A stretch of DNA of 64,000 nucleotides from Triatoma infestans (taxonomy: Eukaryota > Arthropoda > Insecta > Hemiptera > Reduviidae), in NCBI GenBank assembly GCA_011037195.1, contig JAAEAF010004355.1, forward strand, positions 1-64,000. The letters are read 5' to 3'. Every line of letters begins with the position of its first letter. Within the stretch, counting starts at the first letter, position 1. Both the position numbers and the translations under genes were made by a program. Shown one piece after another: positions 34,779 through 46,089 of the stretch. The notes below the pieces were generated by a model. The model worked only from the letters and a program-made list of their open reading frames with translations, had not been told where the DNA came from and searched no databases.

Positions 34779-35714
34779 ACTTTCTCTTACTCTTAGTTAT
34801 TGTAATCGTGTAAAATTTTCGATATCGAGTTTTCACCGGAAATATCCGTTTTGAGGTCCCCTGTGTGTATGTATGTATAACACGTATAGCTCGAAAACGA
34901 AGAATCGCAGAAAGTTCAAACTTGATACTTCGTTCACCATGGGATCTGACAGTAAATTAGGTGTCAAAATTTTTCAACTTTACTAAATGATTTTTTTTTC
35001 ACTTTTCCGCAATTTTCTCGAAAATGGCTCTTATGATATTCTTGAAACTTCGTATATCAACTAAACATACAAAGATCTACAACTTTTATTTGAAGCATTT
35101 CTCTAGGAAAATTCATTTAAGGGCACTTTTGGGGGAGGGGTGGAATTAGATTTTCCTCTAAATTACTAATTCAGTTTATTATACAATTCTGTCATGTAAA
35201 TAATATTAATTAGAATTAAATGTGTGTTGAAATTCCGAGTTTAAAAAAATCGGATCACCGGAAGTGCGCTTTTACTGAACAGTTTTTCGGTTTTCGACGA
35301 ATTTCATTAAATTTGGCACACTAATTATAAAATTTGTCGTTGTTGTGACTGGTTCCACAGAGCTGGAAAGCATCAGAGATATTTTCCGTGATAGCCTGCT
35401 TCTTTTTGTGGTCATCCACAGGTTTCGGTCGTTCGCCCATCGTCCGGATGTTTTTGTTTAACAGTGTAATAATATAGACTTGCACAGAGCAAATACGGTT
35501 GGTATGTTATAATAATGTGTCAACTATGGTAATGTGCAAGTCTATGGTATTACACTGGTTAACAAAAACAACCTGATGATGGGCGAACGCCCGAAACCGG
35601 TCGATGACTATACAAAAGGAAGCAGGCTACTACGGAAAATATTTCTGAAAAAATTTATGCTACAATTTTAAGAACCTGAGTAAGAGAAAGTTGTGTGAGT
35701 GTTGCACACCAGAT
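34779..35714 (+). mobile_element. HEL family copy split by a fold-back element
   Basis: Starts ACTTTCTCTTACTCTTAGTT and ends GTGTTGCACACCAGAT. The body breaks after ATAAAATTTGTC at about 35337 and resumes near 35655. The second tandem unit is missing. Confidence 0.92.
35351..35651. mobile_element. Fold-back (palindromic) element, nearly complete
   Basis: Left arm from GGTTCCACAGAGCTGGAAAG to ATAGACTTGCAC (about 35488), right arm from GTGCAAGTCTAT (about 35530) back to ACGGAAAATATTTCTG. The arms are about 120-140 bp with a loop of about 40 bp and no coding sequence. The right arm carries CTGATGATGGGCGAACGCCC followed by GAAAC, a hammerhead-like core. Related copies lie near 24055, 47669 and 63396. 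Confidence 0.9.
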
Positions 35715-36125
35715 TTGTTTAAATATAGCTCTTATCCCTTCACATGGAAAAGCTACTTCTGAGAAACCTCCGCACACAGAATTGCCCTTCCAATATGCAG
35801 ATCCTAGTATTGGCGATATGAAGACACTAATCAAGGTTGTGGTAATTAGTTTCACTGACTACATCGTCACACTTCTGACGTTTATATCTTTTATAAATCT
35901 TCTAGCCCTATTGCTTGGTGACAGCTACTGCTGACTCCGAACTATAAAACGGTAGTAAGGATCCCTCCTTAGCAACTTATCCACCTTCTCACTTATCCAC
36001 CTTCTACACCCGCATGTCCAGATACCCAGAAGTGCTGCTCCTCTAAGCGAGCCAATTAAGTCTTCTCCTTCATTCACCCACTAATTTAGAGCTCCTCAAT
36101 ACCTTGAGTGCAGCCTTTTTTGGCA

Positions 36126-36445
36126 TGCGAAGTTTAAACAAAACCATTGGAGCCATTTTCGAGAAAATCGTATAAAACAATCAATTTAGTGAAGACGTAC
36201 TTCCGGTTGAGGATTTCTGACCAGATAACTTTGGATCCCGTGGTGATATCTGGTCTAAATTTTAAATTGGAAATTCTTGAGTTTTTTTTTTTATTTGTGC
36301 GCTACTGTTTTTACCCACAGCCATACACTATTTATAAAGCCATTTTCTCGGGACTCCGAGGGACGACCTCAAAACATCCATTTCCGTTGAAAAGCATAAA
36401 TTCAAACATTTTATACGATTGCAATCCTTACTTACTGTTACAAGT
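36126..36445 (-). mobile_element. HEL family fragment, diverged
   Basis: TTGGAGCCATTTTCGAGAAA, GTACTTCCGGTTGAGG and CCTCAAAACATCCATTTCCG follow HEL order in reverse. The ends are eroded. Confidence 0.85.
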
Positions 36446-37243
36446 ATGTCGAGAAAATTATATGGTTATTTTATTGTATTTCCTATTTATGATAATATAT
36501 AAAATTCTTGGTAATTTCCTTTTGTGTTAAAAAGTATCTGCTGTTATTTGCTTCTTTTTTTCTTTCTTTCTTGTAATTATTATCATATTACGTAATGGTA
36601 ATTTTTGCAAGATCAGTCATGCGTTCAAATTACATAATATATTTTTATTTTTTATTGTGTACTGTTTTTTTATTTTAGCTAAATGTGTAGATTTTTGTTT
36701 TTATATATATATAGTTAAAAAATAATTGTTTTTTGCCTCTTATCTCTCTTTCCCTCTCTCTCTTTATATATTCTAGTCATATATTCTAGTCGTATGCAAT
36801 TGTCGTCGACTCATCGGCCATGTAGTTTCCAAGGTAAAAATACACAAAATATTTGTAGGGTTTTATTTATTTTTATTTTCCCCAATCATTTTACCCTTTG
36901 GGACAAATCATATTTTGATCTTATCCAGCCATTTTAATTGTTCTAACACGACCAGCTGAAGAGCCCTCTATCATTACGGGTCAAATTCTAAGCTATTGTA
37001 CATATTACTTTCTTCATTATCAATCCCATTTCTCAAAACTCTGGGACAAGATTTCTAATTAATTAGCTTAAGAAAAGCCTATATTTTGAAAACTTTGTTT
37101 ACCATTTTCAGAGGCTCGCTTAAAATATGTGAATATAGAAAATTATTAATTTGTATAATTTTTATATCTTCTCATATTTAGAGAGAGGCCCCTAAGATGG
37201 AATCGTTGGGTTTAAAAAAAAAACACTGAAAATATATAATTTT
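36446..37243. other. AT-rich stretch, no gene seen
   Basis: Poly-T, TATA and (TC)n runs. No supported feature. Confidence 0.45.
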
Positions 37244-37368
37244 ACTTTCTCTACTCTAGTAAGAGGAAGTAGTGTAATCGTGTCAAATTTTCGATATCGA
37301 GTTTTCACCGGAAATATCCGTTTTGAGGTCCCCTGAGTCCAAAAAAGTGGTTTTTAGCAAATGGTCTC

Positions 37369-37400
<32 letters not shown>

Positions 37401-38240
37401 AACAGCATAGCTCAAAAACGAAAAACCGTAGAAAGTGAAACTTGATATTCCGTTTAGGTATCACCATGCGATCTGACTGTGCGTTATCTATCAAAATTCC
37501 TCAACCGGAAGTACCACTTTACTACTAGTTGACTTTTTTACTTTTTTGCGTTTTTCTCAAAAATGACGGCTCCAAGGATTTTCTTTAAACTTGATACATC
37601 AACTACATATACAAGGAGCTACAACTTTATTTGAAACATTTCTCTGGGAAAATTGATTTAAGGGCCTTCTGGGGGAGGGGTGGGGTTAGGTTCCCTTTAA
37701 AGTGCTATTTCGGGTTATTACACAATTCGGTCATTTAAATAATGTTAATTAGAATTAAATATGTTGTTGAAATTCCGAGTTTGAGAAAAATCGGAAAACC
37801 GGAAGTGCTTTTGTTTTAACACTTTACTAAATATGATTTTTTCACTTTTTCGCGATTTTCTCAAAAATGGCCCCGACGATTTTCTTGAAACTACACATAT
37901 AAACTAAACATTCAAAGATCTACAACTTTTATATAAAACATTTCTCTGGGAAAATTCATTTAAGGGCACTTTTGGAGAGGGGTAGGGTTACAGCTTCCTC
38001 TAAAGTGGTATCATACTTGATTATACAACTCTATCATCCAAATGAAATTAATTAGAAATAAATAGTTGGCCAAAATTCCGGGTGTGAAGAAAATCAGTAA
38101 ACCGGAAGTGCGCTTTTACTGAATAGTTTTTTCAGTTTTCGACAATTTCATTAAATTTGGTACACAAACTATAAAATTTGTCAATTATAATTTTGAGAAC
38201 TGGAGTAAGAGAAAGTTGTGTGAGTGTTTTCACACCAGAT
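37244..38240 (+). mobile_element. HEL family copy, full length, well preserved
   Basis: Opens ACTTTCTCTACTCTAGTAAG, has (TG)n at 37371-37396, and CCGGAAGT landmarks at about 37505, 37800 and 38102, showing a repeat period of about 300 bp. It ends GGAGTAAGAGAAAGTTGTGT and the terminal hairpin with CAGA, then 18 T. A good reference copy. Confidence 0.97.
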
Positions 38241-38514
38241 TTTTTTTTTTTTTTTTTTACCTGGGAATCTACCTGGCCGAAAAGCCGACAATTACGTACA
38301 TTATATGAAACCTAACGGCGTCAACAAGTACAACAATTTGACATATTCAAGTGTTATTTTTTTCCGACATTTGCCCCCATTCTCATATGTCCGCAGTTCT
38401 GCAGCATCAGCTGAGAAATTTTATGCATCGTAATACCTTTTAGGTTATTATTATTGTCATTGTTGTATAAACTTCAAGCTGCTTGTTGCTTTGTGATACA
38501 ATTAACAAATAATG

Positions 38515-38790
38515 CAAAATATGCCGGCTAAATTGGTGGGGGATAGTAGTTTGGTCAAAGATGATTCTGGTGAATCTTTTAAAGAATGATCTTTTTTGGT
38601 AGACCTGGCAAGAAAACTAGCTTCATTCAGCGACATAGGCAATTTGTCGAAACATCATTTCGAATTACAACACTTTATTCAGAAATCATTACGCTTGGAA
38701 ATTGACGATGTTCCTAGTGATGAAAAAATAACAGTTGTGAGTGAAAAAAGTCCTCTCTCTGTAGAGGAACTAGTTCTAGGACTAATGTGG
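38515..38790 (+). pseudogene. Unrecognised coding-like stretch
   Basis: One frame reads MPAKLVGDSSLVKDDSGESF (about 38521-38580) and, after a shift, LARKLASFSDIGNLSKHHFE and onward to EKSPLSVEELV. The composition is charged and varied, unlike the low-complexity frames around it, and suggests former protein-coding sequence. The segment stops where a HEL copy begins at 38799. I do not recognise the family. It may be an exon remnant, a retropseudogene or transposase debris. Confidence 0.35.
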
Positions 38791-38798
38791 TTATTATT

Positions 38799-39870
38799 AC
38801 TTTCTCTTACTCCTAATAAGAGGAAGTATTGTAATCGTGTCAAATTTTCGATATCGAGTTTTCACCGGAAATATCCGTTTTGAGGTCCCGTGAGTCCAAA
38901 AAAGTGGTTTTTAGCAAATGGTCTGTGTGTGTGAGTCTGTGTATGTGTGGTGTGTGTGTCTGTGTGTGTGTGTATGTATGATGTATGTATGTATGTGTGT
39001 GTGGTGTGTGTATGTGTGTGTGTGTATGTATGTATGTGAACAGCATAGCTCAAGAACGAAAAATCGTAGAAAATTCAAACTTGATATTCCGTTTAGGTAT
39101 CACTATGGGATCTGACAGTAGTTATCTGTCAAAATTCCATAACCGGAAGTACCACTTTACTAGTTGCTTTTTTTACTTTTTTGCGATTTTCTCAAAAATG
39201 GCCCCGACGATTTTCTTCAAACTTGGTATATTAACTATACATACAAAGAGTTACAACTTTTATTTGAAACATTTCTCTGGAAAAATTCATTTAAGGGCAC
39301 TTTTGAGGGAGGGGTGGGGTTAGGTTGTCATCTAAAGTTCATTTCAGTTGATTGGACAATTCGCACATTTGAATAATGCTAATTAGAATTAAATATATTG
39401 TTGAAATCCCAAGTTTGAAATAAATCGCATAACCGGAAGTGTGTTTACTTTACCACTTTACTAAATGGTTTTTTCACTTATTCGCTATTTTCTCAAAAAT
39501 GGCTCCGACGATTATCTTGAAACTTGCCATATAATCTACCCATACAAAGATCTCAACTTTTATTTAAAACATTTTTCTGGGAAATTCATTTAAGGACACT
39601 TTTAGTTGAGGGGTGGGGTTATGTTTTTCTCTAAAGTGCCGTCATAGTTGATTATACAATTCTATCATCCAAACAAAATTAATTAGAAATAAATATATGA
39701 CCAAAATTCCAAGTTTCAAGAAAATTAGTAAACCTGAAGTGCGCTTTTACTCAACAGTTTTTTCAGTTTTCGGCGAATTTGATTAAATTTGGTACAATAA
39801 CATAACATTTGTCAATTATAATTTTGAGAACTGGAGTAAGAGAAAGTTGTGTGAGTGTTTCACACCAGAT
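38799..39870 (+). mobile_element. HEL family copy, full length (1072 bp)
   Basis: Begins ACTTTCTCTTACTCCTAATA and GGAAGTATTGTAATCGTGTC. It carries a long GT/TATG microsatellite (about 38922-39037), both full units and the third partial unit, and ends TTTCACACCAGAT. Apparent 60-110 codon frames inside it recur in other copies and are shadows of the repeat. Confidence 0.97.
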
Positions 39871-39949
39871 TTTTTTTCTATGTTTCGATCACATATTTAA
39901 GATTAACGGAGAAATATAGTAAAAGTCGTGTGAGTTTTTCAAATCTGAT

Positions 39950-40121
39950 TCCTGGGTTTACAGAAATCCTAGTAGTTTTAAACCAACTTCGGGTTGTGCT
40001 TTCTGTAATTGTCTTGACACTATTTAGTCAAGATATCCTGAAGATTGGTGAACGCCTGAAGGAGGCAGCAAATGGCCATAAAATGAAAGAGATAAAATCT
40101 CTTTTGTTAATGAAAGAATGA
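39950..40121 (+). pseudogene. Unrecognised coding-like stretch downstream of a HEL copy
   Basis: The frame contains SQDILKIGERLKEAANGHKM and KEIKSLLLMKE, a helix-rich charged sequence ending in a stop at 40119-40121. It could be the continuation of the stretch at 38515-38790 beyond the HEL insertion, but I see no homology to prove this. Confidence 0.28.
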
Positions 40122-40829
40122 TTTACTTCTTAATCATTTTTTTGTGTGTGTGAATGATTTCAAATCTTTTTCAATTAAATATTAAAATGACTTTTTTTAA
40201 AAAAAAAAAAACAATTTTTAGTTTATATATTTTATTTAAAGGTATCATTATTGGTATGTGTATTCTTTTATAACCCCAAACGTAATTTCACATTCCCAAT
40301 ACTTTCCTCCGACTTTATATAAATAGATTTACTGCTAGTAGTTAAATTAATATTTGTATATTATTAAGAAGTATATATAGTTGGGTGTTGACATGGATTG
40401 TATTTAAAGTTACCCTAAGCAGAGAAAGTAGCGGGTGAGTCACCATTTTAGTTGAGTATACCGTCACCTAACAAACTCTTTTCCTAAACTTAAGTGTAGG
40501 AGTTGTTATACACCTAACACACGCAACCTTGTTAAACCTTCCATGCATTTCCTTTCATTACTTCCGTTCTTTGCTTTATATAATATAATATATAAAATAT
40601 ATATATATGAAGAATATTTCCCTTTTTTATTGTCTTATATTTTATTTATATTAAAGAGTATAGAGTAAATTTTCATTTAATATTTCTTAGTAACATTCTG
40701 AATAAAGCAATTAACTGGTCTCGTAATACTGCGATTTATAGATTTTCTGCGGTTCAACATAAAATACTTTGTTACTTGCCGATACAGTTAATAGTCATAA
40801 TCTGCGTTTCTCACTCTTCCCTTTATTAC

Positions 40830-40935
40830 GTTACTTTCTGATCTTCCTGGTATGAGGAGGAAGTATTGCGATCGCATCAAAAGTACGAAAAGAGTTTTAA
40901 AAATGTTTTTTTAGCGAATGGCCTCAGTCTCTTCT
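40830..40935 (+). mobile_element. HEL family 5' fragment
   Basis: ACTTTCTGATCTTCCTGGTA is followed by GGAAGTATTGCGATCGCATC and the TTTTTTAGCGAATGGCCTC segment. Only the start of the family is present. Confidence 0.75.
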
Positions 40936-41919
40936 CAGGAAATTAATTTAATTGATTTAATTTAGAGGATAACATTATTTTTAAGCGCTCAAGAGCCGTG
41001 GTTATTAGGACCCAATCTTTTATTCCGACTTATTTTGGCTTCTGGGGAGTGTATTTTCGCTCTCGTTGCCCGCCACTGGACAGTGAGTTGTTAGAGGGTT
41101 CTGGGATGAGAAAAACAAAGGACACAGCGCTGCATAGGTTGAGCTCCTCCCTTTCCTAATCCAGCTACTCTACTACCTCCTAGATCATGTCCCTAGATAA
41201 AGTGATTATTTTAGAAATTTCAATTATGAATCAATTATGAAATTGTGGCTTTAATAAAATTAGCCTTTTATGCTGAAGTTCAAAATAATATTCGGAATAT
41301 AAAAGACCTTACTGTATGTTATAATGTTTACAATTAAATTGATAATAATTACAGATATAAGAGTTATTTGTTTCACCCCATTAGTAGATTTACAAAACTT
41401 TCTAATTTATTATAATCAACTTTCTTTTGTTTTTATATTAATGGTCATTTTACGAGTCATTTTGTATATTTCTTGCCTATTTAATGACGTCTAATCTCCA
41501 GTGATTAATACTGTTTAATTAAACAAATAAAACTTACCATTATACCGTTTAGTAATGTTTTAAGTAAATATATTAGAACACTAAAATACCCTACAGACAT
41601 CTCACAATGTCAAATTCCTCAACTATAGCAGCAACAATACATCTATATTTAGGTGTTTTTATGTCAATACATGAAGTTAATGTATTGAGTTATACGTGAG
41701 CGGACATCTTCCCCTAGAGCGATTATCTAAATATTTGCAGCTTTTATATTAAAAAGTTTCTTATCTATTTTTAATTTTTATGGAGTATCCTGTCATGTCG
41801 GGCTGCTTTTAAATTATAAACGTTAAACGCGTGATAGACATTCCTCAACAATCGCTCAATAGTCTAAATGAGTACTTTCCCCAAAACATTGAGATCTTAA
41901 CAGGGGGGCCATGGCGCCC
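40936..41919. other. No gene seen
   Basis: Unique, AT-rich sequence without a supported feature. Confidence 0.4.
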
Positions 41920-42330
41920 AAAAATATTTTGGCATAAGATTCAGATTGAAACATGGGTTGGGTCCCGTTTCTAGGCACCGCAGCCAAGGCTTATTGTGCC
42001 TACCACTGTAGGTCTAGTATGAGAAACTTCCCCTCTTCAGGGGTAGAAAATTTTCACAACCAGTTCTTTTTGCGCTATTATCTCCTGTGGTGAAAATACC
42101 AATGTGGTTCCTTTCTAAGCAGAGAGTCTCTTTAGTTCTATTATTACACACCCTTAACAACATACCTAGCTGTTTTTGGCTCCTGGTAGTTTTCAGATTT
42201 TTTCGTGCCCTTTTTTTAGAGCTAGTCTCTAAGAGATGCACGCACTGTCCCTTTGGTAATCCCCAGGATTCCGTAATCCCGTTATAAGGGTAATCTCTCT
42301 GGTAATCCAGTTCAGTGGACAACTGTACGG
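41920..42330 (-). pseudogene. Possible LINE C-terminal tail, weak
   Basis: A 102-codon minus frame (42014-42322) contains GLPKGQCVHLLETSSKK and RSQKQLGMLLRVCNN. This loosely resembles the segment after RNase H in R1/LOA-type LINEs. It sits 0.5 kb downstream, in sense, of a clearer RNase H remnant at 42880-43420. The base composition is raised in GC compared with neighbours. The similarity is weak and could be chance. Confidence 0.33.
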
Positions 42331-42879
42331 AGCCTTCGTCCCATTCAGTCCCTACTTGTCCCGCGTCCGTTGCAGCCGGACTTTATTGTGTTGGGAAAGT
42401 ATACGCCATAAAGTCTCTACACTCCGTAACTAGGAATGATGGTTCTGAAAGCGGGAGGAGCCTCAGTTCAATCTGACTATCCGAGAAAATGAGAATCTCC
42501 TAATTTTTAAGCGCGTCCTCAGGTATTTCTCCGCACAGAAGTCCATCATCATCTTCAAGGGTTGGCCAGTTTGGCTGTTCCGTCTCCAAATTGACAAAAG
42601 TTGTCTGAACTTATAATTCTAAGGTATTTTAAATAATATGGGCTGCTCAAGGGGGCAAATGTTTGCTGACACAATGGGGATAACTAATAACTAATTTATT
42701 GTTACTTTCTACTATTACAGCCACTAAATGTTACCGTAACACAACAGAATGTTTTTTATTTTATAATTATAAAAACCTTAAAAAAAGGTCTTTATACAAG
42801 TTAAAATAAGATAATAATTTAAAAAATTTGAATAAATTGTAAAACGAATACAAGTAGAGCTTAGAATTTGGCCACTCCA

Positions 42880-43420
42880 TCTAATGCAAGGACGACCCAC
42901 TCTTCTCCGTCCACGAGGAAAGTACTACCACATTATCACAGATACCCGACTCGCGTCCATCCTTCTCAGGATGTGCATACCAGTGTCTTCGGCGATTGTT
43001 CACTGTTCAATGAGGCCACTATATGTAATTCTTTCCTTATCTCTTCGTTCCTGCGGTGGTCCAACAGAGAATAACCGCAACCGACCTAAGGAATTGCATC
43101 TCCGCACTTCAGAATTTAATTGCAAAAATTTCGGCCTGTACGGTGGAGTAGTTTCCAAGACGCTTCTATGAGTTTCACCCCATATATATACCGGCTCCAG
43201 CGCTGGGTGCTATTCTGGAGGTATCCGCGTACCGCTTGCCCCACTCTGACCGCACTCTGTCCAACCTTTGATCCATTCCGCCCTTGCTTTTAGGGTCATC
43301 AAAGCACTGGAATGGAATATCAAAGCTGTATTTTGGACAAATACTGTCATATTGATCACAGGGGCATATGGTAAGCATACCGTAGTTGCCTCGCCGTTTA
43401 GCTCTGGTCTTCACTATCTA
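42880..43420 (-). pseudogene. LINE RNase H domain remnant
   Basis: Minus-strand reading gives CPKYSFDIPFQ (about 43300-43335), a typical lead-in. Then comes SAGAGIYGVKLIEA (about 43165-43210) and, one frame over, LGNYSTVQAEIFAIKF (about 43117-43164). The pair GAGIYG and QAEIFAI is diagnostic of RNase H in I/R1/LOA-type LINEs. The first Asp box (YTDGS) is not readable. Multiple frameshifts make it a pseudogene. Confidence 0.65.
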
Positions 43421-44620
43421 GATTCGCTACTAACTCTAGCTCACGATATTGGGTCACCTCTATCGTTGTGCCCTCACGGGAACGAATTCTGGCATCAAAG
43501 GCGAGTGTGTTCTAGACCAGCGCGTGAGGGCATATGTTTTATCTTGCGAAATTGTTTATTTTGAACGTCTGTCTCTATAAACGATTCAGTAATTCAAGAT
43601 TTCTCAAATTTCTTTTGACCCATTGGAATGTTAAACTAATCATACGATTCGATTACAATCTTTTAACTAGACTGTTGATAAACTCACTGAACTAAGGAAC
43701 AAACGAAGACTATATACATACTTGTATCGAGTGAATTACTACGCATCTTGATCATAATTAATGAACATCTTTTTCGATTTTCCACCATGTTCTTGATAGG
43801 CACTTAACGTGTTTGTTAAAGTTTGTATACTAATTACTTTTTTGTAAGGCGTTCTATGTATTTAAAACTTTTTTTTATTGTAGCCGTAACTTAAACATTC
43901 CATATGAACAACATTTATAATTATGTGAATTGCATTAAAACACGTTATAGTTTCACACTAGTTTTTTTTTATGTTCATTTGCTTAAAACATATGCGTTTC
44001 TTTTTTTATAAATAGTAGATATTTAGCCCTAGTTGTTTATGGCTGTAACTGAAGATGTTAAGGTGTGTCAATTTGTAGAATACCCCTTTACAATGTTATC
44101 CAGAGCAGAACGATACGGCTATGTAATGTTCTCTTACCGAATAGCTTTCGGCTGCTGAATAATTGTTATTTCACCGGGTTCCAACATTATTTGTTGTGTA
44201 TATTATGTAATAAATATATTTTTAAACAATAATAGCTTCTTTGGTAGATTTTATTTTTGTATAGTTATTGTTTTATTTTGGTTTAGTATTTGACACAGTT
44301 TAATAATTTTATTTGTCGTATATTTCGATCCGATAACCAAACTATATAGGTAATATTTATTTTTTTATTATTAGCTGAGTTCAATGAACTCACTTTTTAA
44401 GCAATTTTCAATCAAAGAATTCGTTAAATCCAAATTTAGATCACACTATGAAATTGTAATTAGCTATTTTATTTCATTTTATTTGCAGTAAAAGATGTGT
44501 GACAGAAACTTTGTAATTGGAAGTCACCTCTCTATATGCTCTCTGCAGGATTTTTTGCTTTTCGAGTTATGAGTTATCCAATTTTCAGAGAGGAAGAGAG
44601 AGGGAGGGGAAGAAAGAGAG
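43421..44620. other. AT-rich stretch, no gene seen
   Basis: No supported feature apart from a GA-rich tract at 44586-44620 that leads into a HEL fragment. Confidence 0.45.
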
Positions 44621-44621
44621 A

Positions 44622-44750
44622 GAAACCTATTTCCAAAACCACTTTTTTCGGACTCAGGGACCTCAAAAAGTATTTTATGGTAAAAACTGTTTATCGAAAA
44701 TTTGACACGACCCATTTGTTTATTGGTAATATTGAGTAAGAGAAAGTAAA
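44622..44750 (-). mobile_element. HEL family 5' fragment
   Basis: AAAACCACTTTTTTCGGACT, GGGACCTCAAAA, AAATTTGACACGA and TTGAGTAAGAGAAAGT are the inverse of the 5' end. A (GA)n tract occupies the microsatellite place. Confidence 0.88.
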
Positions 44751-45865
44751 AAAAAAAAATCGAGCAGACTCTGTGTAACAGTTCAAAATGTAATTTGATT
44801 TATATAGATTTAATTTGTGAGCAACCTTCTAGACAGACCTACTCTCATCAAACCCCCACCAGCAATACGACGATATGGCTATTCAATTCAGAAACTTAAT
44901 TTTATAAAGTATTATTTTATCTGGAAGACCCAGAAGAGTGTGCCAATCATATGCAACAGATGTTTTGTTTATTGTTGATTAGACAGTACACCATTAATTT
45001 CTCTATTATCTCTGATTAGTTAGTTGATCATTTATTAATATTGTATTATGCAGTGTTTTCATTAATCCATTAGAATTTTAGTGGAAATATAGGATATTAG
45101 GGATTATGTTGAATTGTACAGGCGAGAGGAAGTAGAGCCGTTAACGAGGACTAGTTGTTGGCGCCAGTGGTGTGTTCAGTTGTGGTGTGTAGGTGGGTGG
45201 CCCAGCCAGATAAACCCTGGTACTAGTTCGCCAAGAGAGATTTATGGTTAACATGACATTTAGCCTGCCTACGTCGTCCTCCAAACACTCAGCACTCTAT
45301 ATTACCACATTCCTCACTACTACTGCCCTACTGTTAGTTACCACCACCTCACAGAATATCCTCGCCACTGGGTTGCTTGCTTTGGCGCTATCCGCACTCT
45401 TCTAACCCCATCCCAAGTGGGAGTAAATGCTGCTTCTCCAACACTAAAAACTTTCCACTTGCCACTGGTACTCCCACACATCCTCTTTCCTACCATTATT
45501 CCTCTGTTTGCTCTCTTCTCAAAGTTTATCTATATATATATATATAATTCGGGTTGTGGGTGTGTGAAAAATGGTGGAATGAATGGGCATTTTCTTCAAT
45601 GAAAATTCGTTTCAGTAATTTTCTAATCTTTTCTATATATATATATGTTTTTAATTTAAAAATACGAATATTCTTTACCCATTACCATTTCTTGATCCAA
45701 ATGAGATAGTATGAAACCACTTTTTAATTTGCATTGTGTTTAAAAATTTCAGTTCAAAAAAACCTTTTGACTCTTTTAACTCTACAAATTCTATTACTCT
45801 TTACTCTTGTATTTTATATTTCTATAATAAATTATTAATCTCATACAATTGATCTCAGTGCAGTT
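44751..45865. other. No gene seen; GC-richer patch
   Basis: Between about 45120 and 45490 the sequence is less AT-rich and unique, but has no convincing frame or motif. Two (TA)n tracts follow. Confidence 0.45.
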
Positions 45866-46082
45866 TACAAAATTATAGTTGACAAAATACAGTATACCAA
45901 ATTTAATTAAATTCTTCGTATTTTTATGAATATAATCGCCAAAACAGAAAAAAAAAAAAAAAAATTCTGTAAAATTCACATTCAGTTTAATAAATTTCTT
46001 GAAACTCCTCGGAATTTTAGCTATCTATTTATTTTTTAATTAAGTTTGTTTAATTGGTAAATTGTACCCACTTTAGAGGAAA
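45866..46082 (-). mobile_element. HEL family fragment next to a LINE
   Basis: ACAAAATTATAGTTGACAAA to ACTTTAGAGGAAATG matches the inverse of the third partial and second units. It stops abruptly where the LINE begins, so the LINE may have inserted here. I found no resumption on the far side. Confidence 0.75.
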
Positions 46083-46089
46083 TGTATTT

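Noticed and set aside
38918..39040. CRISPR-like array from repeated short motifs
   Set aside because: The repeats are simple (TG/TATG)n microsatellite without spacers, in a eukaryotic setting.
38862..39053. Open frames rich in His/Thr/Tyr repeats in HEL copies (also near 3000, 13450, 49500)
   Set aside because: They are translations of the GT/TATG microsatellite and recur in every copy on both strands, so they are shadows of the repeat.
42868..43171. Plus-strand frames of 68-98 codons
   Set aside because: The minus strand carries RNase H motifs of a LINE; the plus frames are shadows.
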